DNA of 64,000 nt from NCBI GenBank assembly GCA_028673005.1, contig CM054112.1:192127518-192191517 (forward strand), written 5' to 3'. Positions 58,001 to 59,925 of this stretch are shown piece after piece; within the stretch, counting starts at the first letter, position 1; every line of letters starts with the position of its first letter. The stretch comes from Tanypteryx hageni. Lineage: Eukaryota > Arthropoda > Insecta > Odonata > Petaluridae. The position numbers and the translations under genes are program-made. The notes below the pieces were generated by a model. It saw nothing but the letters and a program-made list of their open reading frames with translations, made no database searches and had not been told where the DNA came from.

Positions 58001-59882
58001 ATTTCTAACCATGCTCCCATCAAGTGCAATGCTGAACATTGGTGCTTCATTAATATTATGTGCCATTTAGCTAATGCATCTTTCAACTGTTCTAGCACAG
58101 GAAGGTAGTTCTTTTAACCTAGATCAGTGCTATTTAAACTTTTTTTTATGTACCCCTTGAATTGTTTTGCCAACTTATTGTTACTACCACTCCTTTTCTT
58201 TATTTAATTAACTTTCCTTGAAACACAAAATCAATTTTGTTGATACCTCTTTGAGAGACCTCTAGTACCACTTTTGGTACAGGTACCACATTTTGAATGG
58301 TCCTGACCCAGGTAATACTGCATATTTATTTAGGAAATCATTAAGCAAAACCTTTAAACTACTTAGAGAAGCCTCTTTTATACATCCTCCTCCTACAAAT
58401 TGCTTTCTGCATTTTCATAACTTACTTCTGTGGCTTGATTTTTACACACATTTAAGCATTTAAAAAGCATGCTTTGCAACAGCATTCTTAATTCCTTCAT
58501 TCTTGTTCACTTCATCAGAAAAAGATTTTTCCTGCTTCATTGGAATTGTGAAAGTTTCCGGGTTCAATGCAGTCAAGTAAAATACACCAACATGTATTTT
58601 GGTTGCAATGTATCTTCAGGGTAGAGTGGGAAGATTCATTATCACTTACTTTCGAGTTGTTAGTCAGTGAAATAAGTGCCAGTATTTAAATAATTAAGTT
58701 TCCTACTGGAGCTAAAAGTAAATGAACCATTTGTCATAGCAATCTTGAAAAATTGACCATGAAATTCACATAAAAATACCATCACATTCAAATTTCATTG
58801 TAAATAGAGAAACATCAATGAATTAAATTCATCTACAAAAGTCTTACCAAACTAGTTAGTTCATAAGACCTGCGGGGATGTCATGCCACTCATGTTTCGT
58901 CTCTGCAAATTGTTTTGTTTCTTAACTCTAAGCATCCCATGAACTCATAGCATCTCATAAGACCATAGTGTCGTGCAAGACTATGCAGCATGCGTCTTTC
59001 CTGGTAAGCCTATTATATACTTGACTAACATTAGTCCAAGAGATTTCGCCACAATCGGTGAAATCCACCAATAATACTCCATGACGGATCTGCCTTCACC
59101 TCAGGAGAATGCAGAAACTCGAGAGTGCTCTCCAGCAACAGCAAGCAAAGCAACGAGGAGCAGTGAAGACGAGACACTGTGCAAGTGCACCTTACCAGCG
59201 TGATTCGTATCATTTGCATTGCTCTCAATTGTTGTATTCTATTTTTTATTATTCTTGTTGTATATATATTTGTCAATTTTCCGCTTGATATGTTATAATT
59301 AGCTCACCTTACTATTTTCTAAACCACCACCAGTAGGTCTAAAAGAGTTGATTCCTTTCCTTATTTTTGTGAATTACCTTTTTGAATTATGGGAGAGGAG
59401 CAAATGAGACAGGTTGTCTCAGACCTATGAAATGAAATTTTCTACTTTTAATTCAGTATTGTTGTCGCCATTTTCAAAAATTACATTGCCATATTCAATG
59501 ACCTTAGCACCTAACATCCAAGGAAGCATTTTCACATAGCCTAATTCACAATTAAAATCAATTACCTTTCAGAATTGAAAAAATTCCTCTGAAAACATCA
59601 TGCAACATTGTATGAAATACAAATGGAAATAGTTTACACTAGATTAAATATTCATTAAATTTTATAATCTTAAAATATTAACATCACTTCAAAACTCACT
59701 GGTGTAAGATTCTTCTTGAATTCATCTGGAATATATACAGTACGTGGATTATAATCTGGATCATCAGGGCGTCTCCTACATGCATCAGTTATTTTACCAG
59801 GCTGTAAAAAAGGATAAGTAAGATGTGCCCAAATTTTCCCATCCTCAGCCTCTTCTGTTGGAGATGTTTTGTCATTTGAGCT
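752..59882 (-). CDS. MSH6: MSH6 DNA mismatch repair protein, 18 exons, N-terminus outside window
   Basis: MSH6 pairs with MSH2 as MutS-alpha, which recognises base mismatches and small loops in the nucleus and recruits MutL homologues in an ATP-dependent way. Exons in transcript order: 59700-59882, 52500-52634, 51649-51784, 51187-51329, 39124-39261, 25898-26132, 25586-25782, 17637-17899, 16950-17107, 16488-16591, 6234-6389, 5862-5996, 5641-5732, 5268-5400, 4823-5038, 2993-3170, 2689-2840, 752-1048. All junction phases agree, giving 1016 residues plus stop. Visible landmarks: [12 protein letters not shown] with the mismatch-wedging Phe and Glu (residues ~82-93 of this partial product), MutS connector, lever and clamp, Walker [10 protein letters not shown], signature [11 protein letters not shown], Walker [12 protein letters not shown]-loop STHYHS. 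Compared with human MSH6 (about 1360 aa), only the ~347 N-terminal residues are missing. It is MSH6 rather than MSH2/3 because of the [13 protein letters not shown] and LGHMACMVE stretches. All introns are GT-AG except the last, which is GC-AG. Confidence 0.97.
1049..2688 (-). other. MSH6: GC-AG intron of MSH6
   Basis: The donor reads ATG|GCAAGT and the acceptor TTTATTCAG|GCTTGC. A GT dinucleotide lies 4 nt further into the intron; using it adds GCAA and brings an in-frame TGA eight codons later, while the GC donor gives LGHM|ACMVE exactly as in other MSH6 proteins. About 900 bp next to the acceptor (1049-1975) shows nothing I recognise; the rest is a family Z repeat. Confidence 0.88.
1976..2645 (+). 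repeat. Family Z dispersed repeat, copy A
   Basis: Begins CTGATGTGGCCACCACATGA and ends ...GGCAAAAGTAAAAAT. The same ordered sequence recurs at 35826-36225, 36228-36606 plus 38890-39055, and reversed at 59926-60775. No conserved protein is evident. Its right end lies 43 bp from the MSH6 exon at 2689. Confidence 0.8.
2689..2840 (-). CDS. MSH6: MSH6 exon, D-loop and H-loop
   Basis: Completes Gly, then [32 protein letters not shown] and VSLGHM. The next two bases are GC (GCAAGT), a GC-type donor; see the separate intron entry. His in STHYH is the expected gamma-phosphate contact. Confidence 0.95.
2993..3170 (-). CDS. MSH6: MSH6 exon, ABC signature and start of Walker B
   Basis: [26 protein letters not shown], then [20 protein letters not shown] and SLVLMDEL plus one base of Gly. 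Within the signature the human IMSGESTFF reads IQHGESTFC; the catalytic Asp-Glu of Walker B is intact. Confidence 0.97.
3440..3975 (-). pseudogene. hAT transposase fragment, TTF/ZMYM-like type
   Basis: Interrupted minus-strand reading contains [20 protein letters not shown], then [20 protein letters not shown], and further on [19 protein letters not shown], a run typical of the N-terminal half of TTF-zinc-finger hAT transposases and ZMYM1-like proteins. Several stops and frameshifts break it. It sits tail to tail with the plus-strand hAT fragment at 4000-4594. Confidence 0.7.
4000..4594 (+). pseudogene. hAT transposase C-terminal fragment with terminal repeat
   Basis: The reading at 4040-4357 holds [20 protein letters not shown] followed by [15 protein letters not shown], the hAT dimerisation signature (FGSTYxCEQxFS...LTDEHL) found in GTF2IRD2/ZBED5-like elements. 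Downstream, GGTTGGACAACCCTG at 4580-4594 resembles an hAT terminal inverted repeat in reverse orientation. The left terminus was not found. Confidence 0.75.
4823..5038 (-). CDS. MSH6: MSH6 exon, Walker A
   Basis: 72 codons, phase 0/0: [36 protein letters not shown] (a charged insert rich in Asp, Glu and Lys), then [19 protein letters not shown] with an intact nucleotide-binding loop and MAQM at the donor. Confidence 0.97.
5268..5400 (-). CDS. MSH6: MSH6 exon, lever/ATPase junction
   Basis: One base completes His; then [20 protein letters not shown], like human DWQSAVECIAVLDVLLCL. Ends PSDHQK in phase 0. Confidence 0.94.
5641..5732 (-). CDS. MSH6: MSH6 exon, lever second half
   Basis: Encodes [20 protein letters not shown] ... 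IFAQFSC and two bases of His before GTAAGT. Shortest exon found (92 nt), flanked by introns of 129 and 240 bp. Confidence 0.93.
5862..5996 (-). CDS. MSH6: MSH6 exon, clamp domain
   Basis: 45 codons, phase 0/0: [19 protein letters not shown] ... [12 protein letters not shown], aligning with human YWGIGRNRYQLEIPENF ... KGCKRYWT. Part of the DNA-enclosing clamp (MutS IV). Confidence 0.95.
6234..6389 (-). CDS. MSH6: MSH6 exon, clamp entry
   Basis: 52 codons, phase 0/0: [30 protein letters not shown] and [14 protein letters not shown], corresponding to human AFDHEKARKTGLITPKAG and onward. Its 5' intron is about 10.1 kb. Confidence 0.95.
6390..7600. other. MSH6 intron stretch, nothing recognised
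   Basis: AT-rich intronic sequence after the 6234-6389 exon's acceptor. I see no coding remnant, terminal repeat or structured RNA. Confidence 0.5.
7605..7840 (+). repeat. Family Y repeat, left part, interrupted by a LINE
   Basis: Shares GAGGTTTAACAATGACATGG, AAATGTGACGATAAGAG and CAGGTCCAAAGATCT with 11700-12200, and its last part with 25195-25435. The family's next segment (AAAGCCTGTTAGTCG) reappears only at about 10974, so the LINE at 7838-10973 is inserted in it. Confidence 0.75.
7918..9575. repeat. Long inverted-repeat element X, copy 1
   Basis: Left arm from 7926 (CTAGTAGTTGGTGCTTGCAT) for about 415 bp; right arm about 9110-9530 is its divergent reverse complement, ending CAAGCACCAACTACTAG. 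The interior (8340-9110) holds two modules with Pol III B-box-like sequences at 8711-8722 and 8885-8896. No open reading frame of note. Most of the same sequence recurs rearranged at 62230-64000. Confidence 0.8.
9680..10973 (-). pseudogene. LINE reverse transcriptase, CR1/jockey-like, inactivated
   Basis: Readings at 10457-10780 and 9680-10456 show [40 protein letters not shown] and [10 protein letters not shown], i.e. RT blocks up to the catalytic F-A-D-D box, then the thumb with [20 protein letters not shown] stop precedes MFADD, and a frameshift near 10800 separates an upstream piece containing [18 protein letters not shown]. It lacks the endonuclease because of 5' truncation. Confidence 0.85.
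10974..11690. other. Family Y continuation and unassigned intron sequence
   Basis: The first ~35 bp (GCCTGTTAGTCGAAAATCGA) continue family Y after the LINE insertion. The rest has no recognisable feature. Confidence 0.45.
11700..12200 (+). repeat. Family Y repeat, uninterrupted copy
   Basis: Contains the family blocks in order: CAAGGTTTAACAATAACAC, GGTCCAAAGATTGTACATC, CCTGTAAGCCGAAAAATCG, then a B-box-like GGAGTTGAACCC (12002-12013, reversed) and CAAATTTCAACTTTCTATC. It serves as the empty-site reference for the LINE-bearing copy at 7605/10974. Confidence 0.75.
12930..13815 (-). pseudogene. Tigger/pogo-type transposase C-terminal half
   Basis: Reading the minus strand across frameshifts gives a stretch with [20 protein letters not shown] (compare Tigger [18 protein letters not shown]) and, further on, [20 protein letters not shown], the acidic tail typical of Tigger/jerky transposases. 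The conserved MDQG Asp has become Asn. At 14065-14093 AAGTATATATGGTA resembles the terminal repeat of the element at 50054-51120 and may be this element's 5' end. Confidence 0.7.
14640..15245 (+). repeat. Family V repeat, copy 1
   Basis: Nearly the same sequence lies in reverse at 57190-57640, including GAGCTCCTGTGGTTTTCCTC, CTACCGATACTTCAAAG and a tRNA-like TTGGTGTAATGGTTCGAGTG. The block at 15159-15240 (TTTACCTGAAGATAATGTAT...) also recurs at 57772-57865 and, reversed, at 55625-55720. Confidence 0.7.
15770..15915 (-). repeat. Short repeat shared with 55830-55960
   Basis: GAAACCCGGTGCTGGCATTA, CTCTTAACGAAGAGCACCAA and ACATTCCTTCCGAAGGATGG match the later copy closely. No protein. Orientation is nominal. 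Probably a SINE or LINE end. Confidence 0.6.
15916..16487. other. Intron sequence with an (AAT)n tract
   Basis: Contains a short AATAATAATAATAATAAT microsatellite near 16163-16182; otherwise nothing recognised up to the MSH6 exon. Confidence 0.45.
16488..16591 (-). CDS. MSH6: MSH6 exon, lever domain (short)
   Basis: 34 codons after two bases that complete Gly. Ends [12 protein letters not shown], matching human FPDLTVELNRWD. The acceptor (TTCGAAG) has a weak pyrimidine tract but is the only one that keeps the frame. Donor GTAAGT. Confidence 0.91.
16592..17636. other. Two plain MSH6 introns
   Basis: Introns 16592-16949 (358 bp) and 17108-17636 (529 bp) flank the 16950-17107 exon. Both have GTAAG-type donors and clear acceptors. 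No repeats were recognised. Confidence 0.6.
16950..17107 (-). CDS. MSH6: MSH6 exon, lever domain
   Basis: First base completes Ala; then [20 protein letters not shown] and [20 protein letters not shown], aligning with human IHN...NHPDSRAIMYEE...KKIIDFLSALEGFKVM. Ends with one base of Gly. Confidence 0.95.
17637..17899 (-). CDS. MSH6: MSH6 exon, MutS III core
   Basis: Encodes [33 protein letters not shown] and [11 protein letters not shown]: the universally conserved 'TPFG-R-L--W---PL' and 'LPDLERxLS' motifs of MutS core domain III. Ends with two bases of an Ala codon before GTAAGT. Confidence 0.97.
18340..19455 (-). pseudogene. hAT transposase C-terminal half (ZMYM-like)
   Basis: A 278-codon open stretch (18613-19449) with [20 protein letters not shown] near its start, [19 protein letters not shown] in the middle and [19 protein letters not shown] at the end, the hAT dimerisation motif of TTF-type hAT/ZMYM1-like transposases. 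The N-terminal half lies at 21860-22740, separated by about 2.4 kb of later insertions. The open frame is long but has no start context of its own. Confidence 0.85.
19840..20450. mobile_element. piggyBac-type MITE with TTAA target duplication
   Basis: Flanked by TTAA at 19836-19839 and 20451-20454. Ends are CCCTAGAACGCCAAGG and, in reverse, CCCTAGAACTACCAAG: short imperfect terminal inverted repeats starting CCCTAGAA as in piggyBac. G-rich subterminal tracts (GGGGGAGGGGGG) lie inside both ends. It has no transposase, so it must have been mobilised in trans. Confidence 0.88.
20885..21279 (+). mobile_element. Non-autonomous Helitron
   Basis: Starts TCTAATATATAAAATTG directly after a host A and ends GCCAGGTACTTAAAGCTAG directly before a host T, the A|T insertion and TC...CTRR rules of Helitrons. 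About 60 bp (CCGCACAGACAGACAG ... TTTGTTTTCTTTA) is duplicated inside at about 21018-21082 and 21090-21145. No Rep/helicase coding. Confidence 0.8.
21860..22740 (-). pseudogene. hAT transposase N-terminal half
   Basis: The minus strand encodes [20 protein letters not shown] (22411-22695 reading) and, downstream, [20 protein letters not shown] followed by a TGA where family members have Arg, then [18 protein letters not shown]. This matches the TTF-domain region of ZMYM-like hATs and precedes, in element order, the C-terminal half at 18340-19455. Confidence 0.78.
23141..23187. other. Perfectly placed 20-bp hairpin
   Basis: AATGCTCTCATTGATATACT and its reverse complement (one mismatch) surround a 7-nt loop. 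It lies just outside the hAT N-terminal coding remnant. It could be a palindromic transposon end or, less likely, a small-RNA precursor; nothing decides between these. Confidence 0.5.
23480..23530. mobile_element. Possible hAT terminal region
   Basis: TTTTTGCCGCTGCCC (reverse: GGGCAGCGGCAAAAA) is the sort of sequence seen at ends of TTF-type hATs and may be the outer boundary of the element whose coding halves lie at 18340-22740. No matching opposite end or target duplication was found. Confidence 0.3.
23830..24420 (-). pseudogene. Tigger/pogo transposase N-terminal DNA-binding region
   Basis: The broken minus-strand reading includes [20 protein letters not shown] (helix-turn-helix start), [33 protein letters not shown], and later [15 protein letters not shown], which resemble the CENP-B-type HTH pair of Tigger transposases. 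It shows many frameshifts. Complementary in content to the C-terminal piece at 12930-13815, but not evidently the same copy. Confidence 0.55.
24895..25190. repeat. Head-to-head tRNA-headed SINE-like dimer, copy 1
   Basis: Left half reads in reverse (TGAACCCGGGTCTTCCACAT); right half reads forward (GGTAGTTCGGTGGTACAATA ... AGACCCAGGTTAGATTCCTG ... CATAGCAGATTTTTTCTC). The same two halves in the same head-to-head arrangement occur at 49535-49920. Confidence 0.65.
25195..25435 (+). repeat. Family Y repeat, partial copy
   Basis: CTAGGTCCGAAGATCATATG, CCTGTAAGTCCAAAAATCG, B-box-like GGAGTCGAACCC (25332-25343, reversed) and CCAAATTTCAATCTTCTACC, in the same order as at 11885-12100. It directly abuts the SINE dimer. 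It lacks the left segment of the longer copies. Confidence 0.72.
25586..25782 (-). CDS. MSH6: MSH6 exon, connector-to-lever junction
   Basis: Completes Gly, then [20 protein letters not shown], matching human GLTPGEKSELALSALGG. Ends FGRYM in phase 0, joining [10 protein letters not shown]. The intron on its 5' side is only 115 bp. Confidence 0.95.
25898..26132 (-). CDS. MSH6: MSH6 exon, connector domain
   Basis: 78 codons plus one base. Begins [16 protein letters not shown] and ends LRKFVSE plus the first base of Gly. The segment corresponding to human LPQVLKGMTSESDS is a few residues shorter. Acceptor TTTTTCCAG, donor GTATGT. Confidence 0.94.
26395..26590 (+). repeat. tRNA-derived SINE
   Basis: Head GTGGTGGAGTGGTTTGAGTG (A-box-like) and AGTTCGAATCC (B-box, about 26446-26456), followed by a non-tRNA body. 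It sits immediately beyond the 3' end of the Penelope remnant. Confidence 0.5.
26600..29985 (-). pseudogene. Penelope-like element (RT plus GIY-YIG endonuclease), decayed
   Basis: Order on the minus strand: N-terminal region (about 29985-29319, with [20 protein letters not shown] and [12 protein letters not shown]); RT fingers and palm ([17 protein letters not shown] near 29230; [25 protein letters not shown] at 28956-29162; [20 protein letters not shown] and [10 protein letters not shown] at 28368-28706); linker [15 protein letters not shown] (27325); and GIY-YIG nuclease [20 protein letters not shown] near 26900. The catalytic Y-I-D-D of Penelope RTs reads Y-I-Y-D. A pogo-type derivative (27354-28387) interrupts it between FLDIMI and the YRKPT block. 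Several frameshifts. Confidence 0.88.
27354..28387 (+). mobile_element. pogo-type deletion derivative, copy 1
   Basis: Inserted in the Penelope RT with TA at both sides. Ends read CGTAAATACCCGCATATAAT and, reversed, CTGTAAATACCTGCGTATAA. Near the right end the plus strand encodes [17 protein letters not shown] and a stop, an acidic tail typical of pogo/Tigger transposases; the rest of the transposase is missing. The second copy is at 36609-38887. Confidence 0.82.
29966..30245. repeat. Head-to-head Penelope terminal inverted repeat
   Basis: About 100 bp at 29966-30064 (CACTGGCAAATATATAAAAT ... CCAGATAAAAAC) returns as reverse complement at 30116-30240. The arms surround a 51-bp apex with a hammerhead-like core. 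Penelope elements are known to carry pseudo-LTRs in direct or inverted arrangement. Confidence 0.75.
30053..30127 (+). ncRNA. Hammerhead-ribozyme-like motif at Penelope terminus
   Basis: Plus strand: CTGATGA at 30079-30085, stem II GGTT/AACC (30087-30090 with 30098-30101) with a 7-nt loop, then GAAA at 30102-30105. Flanking strands CCAGATAAAAAC (30053-30064) and GTTTTTATCTGG (30116-30127) pair perfectly as an outer stem. Hammerhead motifs are established in Penelope-like elements. Stem III and the cleavage site are not clear to me, so activity is uncertain. It is antisense to the adjacent RT. Confidence 0.5.
30560..32176 (+). pseudogene. pogo transposon relic, copy 2, split by a nested MITE
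   Basis: Plus-strand fragments: [20 protein letters not shown] near 30670 and a 31 kb stretch with [38 protein letters not shown] and LAVLADGT, the first DDE block of a pogo (DDE_1/CENP-B) transposase; the first catalytic Asp position reads Lys (N-A-K-E-T instead of N-A-D-E-T). A MITE at 31175-32055 interrupts it right after DGT. The right end CTTTCGGGTTAATACAG (to 32176, followed by TA) matches the terminal repeat of the 41849-43787 copy. The left end was not found. Confidence 0.8.
31175..32055. mobile_element. TA-flanked MITE nested in the pogo relic
   Basis: Ends CAGTAAAATGTCGGTGTAAC and, reversed, CAGTGAAATGTCAGTATAAT, each next to TA, the Tc1/mariner/pogo target duplication. No transposase inside. 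Removing it rejoins the pogo reading around LADGT / KLP. Confidence 0.82.
32298..35273. mobile_element. hAT-type non-autonomous element, 2.98 kb, perfect 8-bp target duplication
   Basis: TTATCAAA flanks both sides (32290-32297 and 35274-35281). Terminal repeats are CAGTGCTGGAAAATG and, reversed, CAGTGCTGGCAAATG. Subterminal regions at both ends are packed with GTAACRAAAA-like repeats, probably transposase-binding sites. The interior has no transposase but includes a B-box-like GAGTTCGATTCC (33650-33661) and a 19-bp tandem duplication near 34145. The intact duplication suggests one of the younger insertions. Confidence 0.88.
35282..35825. other. Intron stretch, nothing recognised
   Basis: AT-rich sequence between the hAT-type element and family Z copy B. 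No coding or structural signal seen. Confidence 0.45.
35826..36225 (+). repeat. Family Z repeat, copy B (left part only)
   Basis: Starts CTGATGTAGCCACCACATGA and ends ...AAAGCAAATATTAAAAAAAA; the following copy C starts at 36228, so B and C form a head-to-tail pair. Confidence 0.78.
36609..38887 (+). mobile_element. pogo-type deletion derivative, copy 2, carrying a LINE
   Basis: TA-flanked; ends CCGTAAATACCCGCATA and, reversed, CAGTAAATACCCGCATATAA. Same interior as 27354-28387, including an acidic C-terminal coding tail ([17 protein letters not shown]). A LINE (36626-37889) is inserted 14 bp inside the left terminal repeat. Confidence 0.83.
36626..37889 (-). pseudogene. 5'-truncated LINE reverse transcriptase, CR1/jockey-like
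   Basis: Minus-strand readings 37443-37796 and 36805-37446 contain [30 protein letters not shown] (intact catalytic Y-A-D-D), then [20 protein letters not shown] and [21 protein letters not shown] frameshift separates the two near 37445. It ends in an (ATT)n tail; GCATA target duplication at 36621-36625 and 37890-37894. Different family or subfamily from the 9.7-11 kb LINE. Confidence 0.87.
39124..39261 (-). CDS. MSH6: MSH6 exon, connector domain
   Basis: 46 codons, phase 0/0. Encodes [19 protein letters not shown] and [19 protein letters not shown], matching the human MutS II connector start. The flanking introns are about 11.9 kb and 13.0 kb. Confidence 0.95.
41125..41300 (+). repeat. tRNA-derived SINE with CTA-rich tail
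   Basis: tRNA-like head TTGGTAGAATGCTTGCCTGC and B-box-like GGCTCGATTCC (41173-41183), body ending ACCTCAGCTGTTGATGCACC and a CTACTACTAA tail. Typical arthropod SINE layout; no intact tRNA acceptor stem. Confidence 0.6.
41706..44202. mobile_element. TTAA-flanked transposon with 16-bp perfect terminal repeats
   Basis: TTAA at 41702-41705 and 44203-44206; both ends CCACTCATCTGGGTAT. Without the nested pogo element its own sequence is only about 560 bp, so it is a piggyBac-type MITE. Nested in the 39404-46657 element. Confidence 0.86.
41849..43787 (-). pseudogene. pogo transposon, nearly full length, transposase broken
   Basis: TA-flanked; ends CCGTATTTACCCGAAAGGAA and, reversed, CCATATTTACCCGAAAGGAA. 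The minus strand encodes, in order, [20 protein letters not shown] (HTH), [19 protein letters not shown] (second HTH), then [20 protein letters not shown] (first Asp), [20 protein letters not shown] (second Asp), [15 protein letters not shown] (third Asp), and a C-terminal [12 protein letters not shown]. All three catalytic Asp are present but several stops and frameshifts interrupt the frame. Best-preserved pogo copy in the window. Confidence 0.88.
44296..44556 (-). other. Unrecognised open stretch inside the piggyBac-like element
   Basis: 86 codons with a lysine- and asparagine-rich start and a Cys-His pair near the end ([18 protein letters not shown]). I do not recognise it. It lies antisense to the piggyBac C-terminal fragment and could be a chance frame or a remnant of another insertion. 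Confidence 0.25.
45420..45830 (+). pseudogene. piggyBac transposase C-terminal fragment
   Basis: The stretch from 45486 reads [20 protein letters not shown] then [14 protein letters not shown], resembling the hydrophobic 'A-ELLL.T.VVNAY.LY' and following helix near the end of piggyBac transposases; a Cys-rich tail is faintly visible afterwards in other frames. The DDD catalytic core is not found, so this is a remnant. Confidence 0.6.
45860..46330. repeat. Degenerate AT-rich tandem repeat
   Basis: Loosely repeating blocks such as GTATATCATTTATGTTTTTA, ATAATTATGTTTTCAAT and AAGTGTATTTGATG occur about four times with a period near 110-130 bp. The open frames here are by-products of the repeat. 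Confidence 0.55.
46700..48010. mobile_element. Element with inverted arrays of a GACTTTTTGTCACA motif
   Basis: Left: CGACTTTTCGTCACAG, GAGACTTTTCATCACA, GTGACTTTTCATCACA and more between 46738 and 47150. Right (47785-47990): the reverse forms TGTGACAAAAAGTCGCAG repeated about five times. Both ends carry CCAATTTTAG-type borders. No coding region recognised. Superfamily unknown; subterminal arrays like this usually bind a transposase. Confidence 0.6.
48430..48925 (+). pseudogene. Penelope-like RT fragment
   Basis: The plus strand encodes, over frameshifts, [29 protein letters not shown] and [25 protein letters not shown] with [18 protein letters not shown], the palm region around the catalytic Y-x-D-D box (here Y-N-D-D). 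Only about 500 bp remains. More like canonical Penelope than the mutated copy at 26.6-30 kb. Confidence 0.75.
48930..49530. other. Intron stretch, nothing recognised
   Basis: AT-rich sequence between the Penelope fragment and the SINE dimer; no coding or structural signal seen. Confidence 0.45.
49535..49920. repeat. Head-to-head tRNA-headed SINE-like dimer, copy 2
   Basis: Arms 49535-49685 and 49770-49920 are near-perfect inverted repeats starting AAATTGATGGAATAAAGTGA and including CTATGCAGACAGGCATAAGC. Each arm carries a tRNA-like T-arm/B-box (GGGTTCGACTCCC at 49811-49823 on the plus side). The right arm folds as a degenerate tRNA over about 49761-49832 (anticodon-loop CTGGTAA) with mismatches in the acceptor stem, so it is treated as tRNA-derived, not as a gene. 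Confidence 0.8.
50054..51120 (+). mobile_element. pogo/Tigger-type deletion derivative, 1.07 kb
   Basis: TA-flanked; ends CCATATATACTTGTGTATAT and, reversed, CCATATATACTTGTGTATAG. The plus strand near 50755-50880 encodes [20 protein letters not shown] and a further acidic run with a stop, like the C-terminal tail of pogo/Tigger transposases; the catalytic core is deleted. Right end 66 bp from an MSH6 exon. Confidence 0.82.
51187..51329 (-). CDS. MSH6: MSH6 exon, end of domain I
   Basis: Acceptor CCTTGCAG; the first two bases complete an Ile codon, followed by [14 protein letters not shown] and ITTRGTRTF. Phase 0 at the 3' end. Two closer AG dinucleotides would break the frame and were rejected. 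A pogo-type element ends only 66 bp away on the donor side. Confidence 0.94.
51649..51784 (-). CDS. MSH6: MSH6 exon, mismatch-binding domain I
   Basis: Encodes [16 protein letters not shown] then [17 protein letters not shown], the conserved second half of MutS domain I. Starts in phase 0 and ends with one base of an Ile codon before donor GTAAGT. Confidence 0.95.
51915..52087. mobile_element. Short pogo-type MITE, 173 bp
   Basis: Ends CTGTATTGTCCCGAATATAA and, reversed, CCATATCTGCCCGAATATAA, with TA on both sides. It sits in the intron between the 51649-51784 and 52500-52634 MSH6 exons. The remainder of that intron is plain AT-rich sequence. Confidence 0.82.
52500..52634 (-). CDS. MSH6: MSH6 exon, mismatch-binding domain I with Phe-X-Glu motif
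   Basis: 45 codons, phase 0/0. Contains [12 protein letters not shown] and [13 protein letters not shown]; the Phe stacks on the mismatched base and the Glu contacts it in MutS and MSH6. Both residues are intact. It ends SFMK and joins [10 protein letters not shown] in the next exon. Confidence 0.96.
53160..53787. repeat. Fold-back element with ~230-bp arms
   Basis: Left arm from 53160 (GGGTTGTTCTGCATTAACCG) and right arm ending at about 53787 (reverse: GGGTTCTTCTGCATTAACCG) are imperfect reverse complements and share GGGCTAAGCTCAATACAG and GGATTGGTTTCCTTTC. Spacer about 150-200 bp. No transposase or target duplication recognised. Confidence 0.78.
54167..55531. mobile_element. DNA transposon with ~195-bp terminal inverted repeats
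   Basis: Left TATAAAGTGGAAGTTCTAAT ... GGTAAAGAACGCCTAAAAAG (54167-54370); right reversed TGTAAAGTGGAAGTTCTAAT ... GGTAAAGAATGCCTAAAAAG (55345-55531). The 970-bp interior has weak open stretches (54771-55001 and 54998-55219, minus) that I cannot assign to a family. Long terminal repeats with short non-descript cargo. Confidence 0.75.
55625..55720 (-). repeat. Family V end block, reversed
   Basis: The reverse complement reads TCTTTACCCGAAGATGATG, CATATCGAAACCCGGGTCAT and TATCAAAAGCTGTAGAAAAT; the same block lies at 15159-15240 and 57772-57865. Its CTGAAGA...stem...CGAAAC layout resembles a degenerate hammerhead core. Confidence 0.6.
55830..55960 (-). repeat. Short repeat shared with 15770-15915
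   Basis: GAAACCTGGTGCTGGCTTTA, CTCTTAATGAAGAGCATCAA and ATGTTCCTTCCAAAGAATGG mirror the first copy. Minus-strand reading ends in an ACTACAACTACAACTAAA tract at about 55735-55755, which may be the repeat's 3' tail. Confidence 0.6.
56253..56720. mobile_element. MITE with ~60-bp terminal inverted repeats
   Basis: Left AGGTGTTTTATACCAAGGTG and GTGATTTGATTTTGA; right reversed AGGGTGCTTTTATACCAAGG and GTGATTTGATTTTGA. About 470 bp, non-coding. The target duplication is unclear, so I leave the superfamily open (PIF/Harbinger would fit the GG...CC ends). Confidence 0.65.
57190..57870 (-). repeat. Family V repeat, copy 2
   Basis: Reverse-oriented match to 14640-15000 (tRNA-like TGGTGTAATGGTTAGTG, CTACCGATACTTC region, GAGCTCCTTTTCAGTT), with the V end block at 57772-57865. 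The orientation of the end block relative to the body differs between copies. Confidence 0.65.
58125..58305. mobile_element. hAT-type MITE, 181 bp
   Basis: Starts CAGTGCTATTTAAACTTTTT and ends ACCACATTTTGAATGGTCCTG-like, with GTACCCC/GGTACC motifs common at hAT ends. Flanks ACCTAGAT and ACCCAGGT form an 8-bp target duplication with two differences, suggesting an old insertion. Confidence 0.6.
58314..59699. other. Intron stretch, nothing recognised
   Basis: AT-rich sequence leading to the MSH6 exon at 59700. A few short direct repeats (CATAGCATCTCATAAGACCA region near 58940) but no coding remnant. Confidence 0.45.
59700..59882 (-). CDS. MSH6: MSH6 exon (first one visible), pre-mismatch-domain linker
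   Basis: 61 codons, phase 0 at both ends; acceptor TATTTTCAG, donor GTGAGT. Encodes the conserved stretch ahead of MutS domain I, including [21 protein letters not shown], matching the human [20 protein letters not shown] region. The exact upstream partner exon is not in view, so the acceptor choice rests on the splice motif and frame only. Confidence 0.92.
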
Positions 59883-59925
59883 CTGAAAATAAGCCAAAAA
59901 TATACAGTTAAGAGGAAAATTTCTG

